This document shows positions 57,648-64,000 of a stretch of DNA of 64,000 nucleotides, piece after piece. A program made the translations under genes and the position numbers. The stretch spans positions 83,216,604-83,280,603 of the forward strand of contig NC_092349.1 of assembly GCF_963676685.1 (NCBI RefSeq). Reading direction: 5' to 3'. Under the pieces are notes generated by a model, which had not been told where the DNA came from, did no database searches, and saw only the letters and a list, made by a program, of their open reading frames with translations. Within the stretch, counting starts at the first letter, position 1. Every line of letters starts with the position of its first letter. The DNA is from Mytilus edulis. Taxonomy: Eukaryota > Mollusca > Bivalvia > Mytilida > Mytilidae.

Positions 57648-60600
57648 TGCTTGGTCAACACATTGGCTATCTGCTCTTTTGTTTCAATCCAATGAACAGT
57701 TAGCTCTCCTTTTTGGATCATCTCCTTGATGCAACTAATTTCGAGTCGCAATCTCTTTTCAGTTACATTTTTCTTTGAACGAACAGCTTCATAAAGGTCC
57801 TTATTGTCAATCACACATCTTACTGTAATGCCTCCTTCTGTAGTACATTTATTGAAAACCAGTTCATTATACAAAGTAGCTAGTGAGGTAGCACAATCTA
57901 TACCATCGGCTAAAGCTAAAGCTTCACTAGCTAGTGTACTTCGAACAACCCTTCTTATTTTCTTTGATTGCCATGTAATTGGATTGATTTTTCCATTTTC
58001 ACCTAAAAGCATAATAACAAACCCTCCTTGACTTCCCCCATCAGGAAGATTACCAAAAGAAGCATCAGTATATAACAAAAGTTCTACATGTTCTCCAAGT
58101 TCCTTGAAATGAAGAGACACTGGATCATTTCTAACTTTCCTTAAAAGCTTGTTTACTCTTTTGAAGTCTTCAATAGTACTTGTTTTTAACTTTGATGCTA
58201 TCATAGCAATGTCAAAAGCAATATCAGGACGAGTTTGTTTTGCAAGCCACAACAGTTGTCCAACTTTTGATCTAAGAACAGTTTGTTCGACTGATGAAAG
58301 CTGAGAATCATTTGGCCTTTTTCTATCAATTGAGACTGTCTTTAACACTTCGACATAATCTGTCTGACTCAATATTATTTTATCATCTGCATGACTTAGA
58401 CCCAGTCCTAAATATTTGAACGATTCTGAAGCTTCTTTTCCGACACTGAATTTCTCTCTTATTTTCGATATAATCTCAGTTTCAAACAAATTGGTTCCTG
58501 CCCACAAAAAATCATCAACATGAACTGCAAGAACACCAGCCAGACCATTTGAATTATGCCAGTAAAATACTGCTGGGTCAATTTTAGATTCAGTACCTCC
58601 ACATTCATTTAGGGTTTTCTTAACCTTTTCATACCATTTCAAAGAAGCATCTGCAAGACCATACACACATTTCTCTAAAAGCCAGAGTTTTCCATTAGCA
58701 TTGGCTTCTTTAGCATGTTTAGGTGGACGAAGATGAACTTTTCTTTGCATTTTCTCCCCTTGCAGAAAGGCAGTTTTAATGTCTATTGAATTGATGGACC
58801 ATTTCTTTTGCATTATGATTGAAAGAATGAGTCTAAGAGATTGTTTGTCACATGTAGGAGAGTTCTTCTGTATTTCATCCAAACAATCTTCTTCAAAACC
58901 TTTTGCAACGAGTCTTGCTTTCCTGTGTATCTCATTATCAGCTTCTTTTATAGTATATACCCATCTAGTGGATACATATGACTGACCATAGTCTTCAACT
59001 TCTTGATAAACATGATGTTTCTTCCAATTTTCAAGTTCAGCTTTACGAGCATCACAAAAGTCAATCTCATTGAATAATGCTTCTTCTGATTCTTCGTCAT
59101 CCTCTGTATCCTGATCTGTGTCAGACTTAACAACTTGCAATTCATCAACTGTACTTAAGTCTATTGATAACTTGTTACCTTTAAGCTCATCAGGTTTCCT
59201 ATATTCTACATTGTACCAATTCTTTTTACTTGATGATGCTTTACCAGCTCTACTCAGAACAACTCCTTCTCGTGGAGTATCATCACCTGGCATTTTAAAG
59301 TTCACCTTTTGGTCCTTTTTTAAAAGTAATGCTTTATGGCATTTAGAACCAACACTTCTACTGTGTGCTACAGAAGTTGCTTGCTCATTGCTCTGTTCAC
59401 TCACTGGAGTATCTTCATGATCATCATTATCAAGCTCCGAGTCACCTCCTGATCTACTTTCCTCATAAGATTCATGCCCTTGATTCACAGGATTATCGCT
59501 GTCTATTTCAGAGTCACCTGCCTGACTTTCTAATTCAGATTCATGTCCTTCTACTTCATTGTCACTTTCACCTTGTTCATTGTCTGACTGATTGTTGGCA
59601 TGCGAGTCTTCCTCTTCATCACTATCATAATAAAGGACTTCATGCTCAGCCTTATTCTTGTTCAAGTTTTGAGTTTTTAGACCTTCTTTCAATGTTACCC
59701 TTTTTTCCTGTTGTTTGTTTTTCTTATCTTTTTGTTCATCAATATCTCTTAAAATCCTACATTCATGCACTCTTACATAAGTTCCTCCATATCTTATAAA
59801 CACAACAACATTGTCCTGTCCAATAACTGTACCAGGTCCTTTCCATTGATTGTCTCTAAGAAAGTATACTTTATCTCCATTTCTGAATTTCTCACCTGAG
59901 GGACGAACCTGCTTTCGAAGAGCACGTCTAATTTTCTCTGAGGATTCTGATGCTACAAATGCTTTCCTTGCCTCGTGAAGACCAACTAAATGTTTTCCCA
60001 TTGTTTTACTCATTGTTTCTCCTTCAAGAGCTGGAGGTTTATTGACTAGTGTTGATGGCAGGTTAGGGTTTCTTCCAAACACAATTTGATAAGGACTGTA
60101 ACCATACACATTTACAAGACTATTTTTGGCATTCACAGCCCAGCTAATTGCAGTTTCCCAAGATAAATTTGAGCTTTCTCTGATTTTGTTTACTGTTTCA
60201 GTTAGAGTTGCATTATGTCGTTCTACAATTCCATTTGACCAGGGACTGTATCCTGCTGTTGTCTTAACTGACATGTTTAGATTTTCAGCCATATCACGAA
60301 AAATTTGAGAATTGAATTCCCCACCATTGTCAGTGTATACTCCAACTTCAGGAGCACCATATACACTAACCCATATCTGCATGAATTTGTCAACAACTAA
60401 CTGTGAGTCTTTTCTCCTGATAATAGCTGCTGCACTCAAACGGCTAAACAAGTCAATTATGTGCAAATAGTAGAAATTGTGATCAATCTCATGTAAATCC
60501 ATAGCAACAATTTGGTTAAAATCATTTGCATGTGAAAATCCCACTATTGGCTTTGGTTTCGGACGTTGGTACTTGAAACAGACAATGCACTTTGAGCAAA

Positions 60601-61363
60601 CATCATTCACTATTGCCTTTGTATCTGAGTCAACTGAGCCTGCACTTTTCAATAGAGATAACAACTTTTCAGATGAGGCATGACCAAATTGTTTATGCAG
60701 TTTTGATATAATATCCTTCTTTCTTTTCTTAGAGAATCCAGAATCTACCTTCAGAATTTCCTCCTCACTCACTACAGAATCTGTCTGCCCAGTTCTTCTG
60801 TCTTTGATGTTTATGCAATAATGACCATTTGAGGTGAAATGAACATCAACTGGTTTTCCAAACATTGTCACTTTATCATTATGGAGATCAAGAACTGTTT
60901 GTGCTCTTTTCAAAGAATCTTTGCTCAATAATAGAGGTATTTCACAGTCAACTACTTCTGTTTCTATGTAACATTTTAAAGACCCAATTGTGGCAGGTAA
61001 CTTCACGGACTGATAAGAATGTACTGTTTTACCATCACCAAATTTGAAAGGTGTATTACTTTCCTTGCATTTTATTTCTTCAATAGCAGAGTCGAAAGTG
61101 TCTAAAAACTGATGTAACCATTTTGTCCCGCAAACTGTTTTGGTACATGCTGTATCTACAACTGCAGCATTAAATGCCTCGGCTACAAATATTTCTTGAG
61201 GTGTAATGTTTTGTTGAGAAGTTGTAATAAGAGTTATGTTTACAGTTTCAGATGTGTCTGTTTGTTCCTCTGTAAGTTTAACATCATAAGTTTTATGTGG
61301 ACAATCCCTGAACCAGTGATATTTTTGTCGAGCCTGCAACTTTTGTTGCAGAAAGCTCGACAT
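57578..61363 (-). pseudogene. Copia pol (protease, integrase, RT, RNase H), ends replaced by repeat
   Basis: 1,261-residue frame in copia order. Protease active motif DTACTKTVCG; integrase HKQFGH...CSKCIVC zinc motif and D,D,E residues (AMDLHEI, YTDNGGEF, NGIVERHN); an acidic Ser/Glu/Asp linker; RT with RWVYTIK, IDIKTAFLQG and HVDDFLWA; RNase H with YTDASFG and STLASEALA. The first 14 residues are translated from family C, the last about 18 likewise, so neither the natural start nor the C-terminus is intact although the catalytic domains are open. Confidence 0.9.
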
Positions 61364-62429
61364 AGGGATAGTGATCCGGCGGCGGCGGCGGCTACGGCGG
61401 CTACGGCGGCGGCGTTAGCTAACTTCTTAAAAGCATTATATTTTAGAAGGTGGAAGACCTGGATGCTTCATACTTTGTATATAGATGCCTCATGTTACGA
61501 AGTTTCTGTCAGTCACATGTCCAATGTCCTTGACCTCATTTTCATGGTTCAGTGACCACTTGAAAAAAAAGTTCAAATTTTTTGTAATGTTGAATTCTCT
61601 CTTATTATAAGTAATAGGATAACTATATATGATATGTGCGTACCTTGCAAGGTCCTCATGTCTGTCAGACAGTTTTCACTTGACCTCGACCTCATTTCAT
61701 GGATCAGTGAACAAGGTTAAGTTTTGGTGGTCAAGTCCATATCTCAGATACTATAAGCAATAGGGCTAGTATATTCGGTGTATGGAAGGACTGTAAGGTG
61801 TACATGTCCAACTGGCAGGTGTCATCTGACCTTGACCTCATTTTCATGGTTCAGTGGTTATAGTTAAATTTTTGTGTTTTGGTCTGTTGTTCTCACACTA
61901 TATGCAATAGGTCTACTATATTTGTTGTATGGAATGATTGTAAGGTGTACATGTCTAGCGGGCAGATGTCATGTGACCTTGACCTCATTTTCATGGTTCA
62001 GTGGTCAAAGTTAAGTTTTTGAGTTTTGGGCTTTTTATCTAATACAATATGCCATAGGTCAACTATATTTGGTGTATGGAAATATTTAATGATCTTTATG
62101 TCAGTCGCGCAGGTTTTATTTGACCGTGACCTCATTTTCACGGTTCATTGCACAGTGTTAAGTTTTTGTGTTTTGGTCTATTTTTCTTAAACTATAAGTA
62201 ATAGGTCAACTATATATGTTGTATAGAAGCATTGTTAGCTGTACATGTCTGCCTGGCATGGTTCATCTGACCTTGACCTCATTTTCAAGGTTCATTGGTC
62301 TTTGTTTAGTTATCTTGGTTAATGTTAAGTTTATGGTACAGTTGTTATAAAGCTTAGCTTTTTACTTAGGACTATCAACATAATATCAATGATTAGTATA
62401 GAAGGCGAGACATTTCAGCGTGTGCACTC
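61322..62429. repeat. Interspersed repeat family C, full copy inside copia gag-pol
   Basis: 1.1 kb beginning ttttgtcgagcctgcaactt, a (cgg)n-rich tract at 61377-61415, then about 180-bp units with tgaccttgacctcattttca and tggttcagtgg, ending ggcgagacatttcagcgtgt then gcactc. It separates the Cys half from the His/Cys half of the copia zinc knuckle. Confidence 0.88.
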
Positions 62430-63152
62430 TTGTGAATCACAACATCTACAACGAGATATGCTTCCATTTATAGTTGGATTAAGTCGGGATTGAGTATTTC
62501 TTTGATCAAATGATCTATTCATGCGATTGCGAGCACCAAATCTCCTTGAACTACGCCCTCTATCAAAACGATGTTCTCCTACAAATGCAGATTCTTCTTT
62601 AACAGTAACTATATCATTATCACTCTGTGATTTTGATGCAAATATCCTATTAAGGGCTGCCTTCATGGTTTCAAACTTTAAATCAGAACATGCAGTTAAA
62701 GCTAAATGTCTATCACTTTCACCAAGTCCTGCATTATCTAGGAGTTTAAATGCTAATATTGCATCAGGAAGTGGCATGTCATATTTCTTGCATTTGTTAT
62801 ACTTCTGTTCAAACTCAATTATATAGTCACACATTTTAATCGATGACTCCCTGTGATACTTATCAAAGGCTGTATATGCTGCATAAGCTTGATCTGTCTT
62901 GTCCTTTTCAAACAATTTATCTAATTCTATTATCAATTTGTCAACTCCTTCATCAACATTCAAATCCTCTGGTGTTATTTCTAACGCTACTTCTCTTGGC
63001 TTCCCTTGTAACGACAGCGCAAGTGCTAGGCCTCTCTTCTTTTTGTCCAATTCTGTAACCAGTTGCCACATCTTCACTTCATTCTTCCATTGCTGATATG
63101 ACTTCTCCTTTGTCAAGCTTGGTGGGTTCTTATAACTCAGAGCCGTCGCCAT
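62415..63152 (-). pseudogene. Copia gag, interrupted in the zinc knuckle
   Basis: 245-residue frame: MATALSYKNPPSLTKEKSYQ N-terminus, a copia-type capsid region (WKNEVKMWQL, YHRESSIKMCDYIIEF), a basic RGRSSRRFGARNRMNR stretch, then CRCCDSQ, the first half of a CCHC zinc knuckle. The last residues and the stop come from family C; the His/Cys half of the knuckle is found at the start of the pol frame 1.1 kb away. It packages element RNA when intact. Confidence 0.85.
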
Positions 63153-63333
63153 CTCGCCGGATGTTGTGAGCTCTGCTACTACTGTTAAATGGCTATAAAT
63201 GACTGAAGTGTTCTTTGTACAACTTTAATCTAAACCCACCAAGTCACTGTAAATACAAAGATACATACAAATAGAACTAAAGACTATATAGACTAAACTA
63301 TGATATCTAAACTACTAAACTAAATAGTTAACA

Positions 63334-64000
63334 TGTACCTTGCAAGGTCCTCATGCCAGTCACACAGTTTTCACTTGACCTTAACCTCATTTCATGGATC
63401 AGTGAACAAGGTTAAGTTTTGATGGTCAAGTCCATATCTCAGATACTATAAGCAATAGGTCCAGTACAAAAAATGTATATTCAGTGTATGGAAGGACTGT
63501 AATGTAAGGTGTACATATCAAACTGGCAGGTGTCATCTTACCTTGACCTCATTTTCATGGTTCAGTGGTTATAGTTCAGTTTTTGTATTTTGGTCTGTTT
63601 TTCTTATACTATATGCAATAGGTCTACTATATTTGGTGTATGGAATGATTGTAAGGTGTACATGTCTAGCTGACAGGTGTCATCTGACCTTGACCTCATT
63701 TTCATGGTTCAGTGGTCAAAGTTAAGTTTTTGAGTTTGGTCTTTTTTTCTAATACTATATGCAATGGGTCAACTATATTTGGTGTATGAAAATATTTGAA
63801 GATCTATATGTCAGTCGCACAGGTTTTATTTGACCGTGACCTCATTTTCACGGTTTATTGCTCAGTGTTAAGTTTTTGTGTTTTGGTCTGTTTTTCTTAA
63901 ACCATAAGCAAAAGGCAACTATATTTGTTGTATGGAAGAATTGTTAGCTGTACAGATCTGCCTGGCATGGTTCATCTGACCTTAACCTCATTTTCATGGT
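63334..64000. repeat. Interspersed repeat family C, right part, continues past the window
   Basis: accttgcaaggtcctcatgc and several tgaccttgacctcattttca units, colinear with 61646-62280. Continuation of the copy started at 57347. Confidence 0.85.

Larger units (their letters stand above)
57648..63333 (-). mobile_element. Ty1/copia-like retrotransposon inserted in family C
   Basis: Gag (62415-63152) and pol (57578-61363 frame) on the minus strand, interrupted by a family C copy at 61322-62429. Family C sequence continues directly across its two ends (57647 to 63334). No LTR pair was recognised: the pol coding region reaches within about 15 nt of the left junction, and only about 180 bp lies upstream of gag. 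The element therefore appears truncated or LTR-less and is not likely to be active. Confidence 0.85.

Overview
The window looks like a gene-sparse, repeat-rich stretch of an invertebrate nuclear genome. It is AT-rich, genes are split by long introns with GT/AG borders, and most sequence between exons is mobile or tandemly repeated DNA. The host genes read as lophotrochozoan animal orthologues. The repeat styles (mollusc-type interspersed repeats with GGACGGACG tails, Ngaro retroelements, CYP4 and OTU/transposase-like genes) fit a bivalve, most likely a mussel; the genus is my inference. No rRNA, tRNA or CRISPR was seen.

Layout: (1) 428-7473, plus strand, the C-terminal half of a KSR (kinase suppressor of Ras) gene: nine coding exons holding a complete kinase-like domain and the stop. 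(2) 12732-33439, minus strand, an apparently complete RUSF1 (RUS family, DUF647) gene in 14 exons whose phases close to a 434-residue protein; one of its introns carries an antisense 5.35 kb Ngaro-type tyrosine-recombinase retrotransposon (15504-20854). (3) 33440-41520, intergenic DNA packed with MITEs, perfect foldback palindromes, satellites and a 2.17 kb terminal-inverted-repeat element with a 9-bp target duplication. (4) 41525-50079, plus strand, a five-exon gene for a 1,678-residue protein combining a basic coiled-coil start, a transposase-like core, an OTU-type protease domain, two coding minisatellites and a small C-terminal module. (5) 51554-57057, a 48-bp tandem array made from the start of a CYP4-like cytochrome P450 exon (57058-57222) and split by a 4.97 kb L1/Tx1-like LINE. 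(6) 57347-64000, a nest: a Ty1/copia-like element without visible LTRs sits inside a mollusc interspersed repeat ('family C'), and a second copy of that repeat interrupts the copia gag zinc knuckle.

The most unusual recurring signal is short tandem duplication exactly across exon edges: two 5' splice sites and one 3' splice site of KSR, and the start codon plus acceptor-like motif of the CYP4 exon. The other leading candidates are the transposase/OTU/minisatellite gene and a foldback family whose two near-perfect hairpins are each flanked by clean 9-bp target duplications. Gene names rest on recognising protein sequence by eye; exon borders were placed by splice motifs and phase continuity, not by transcript data.
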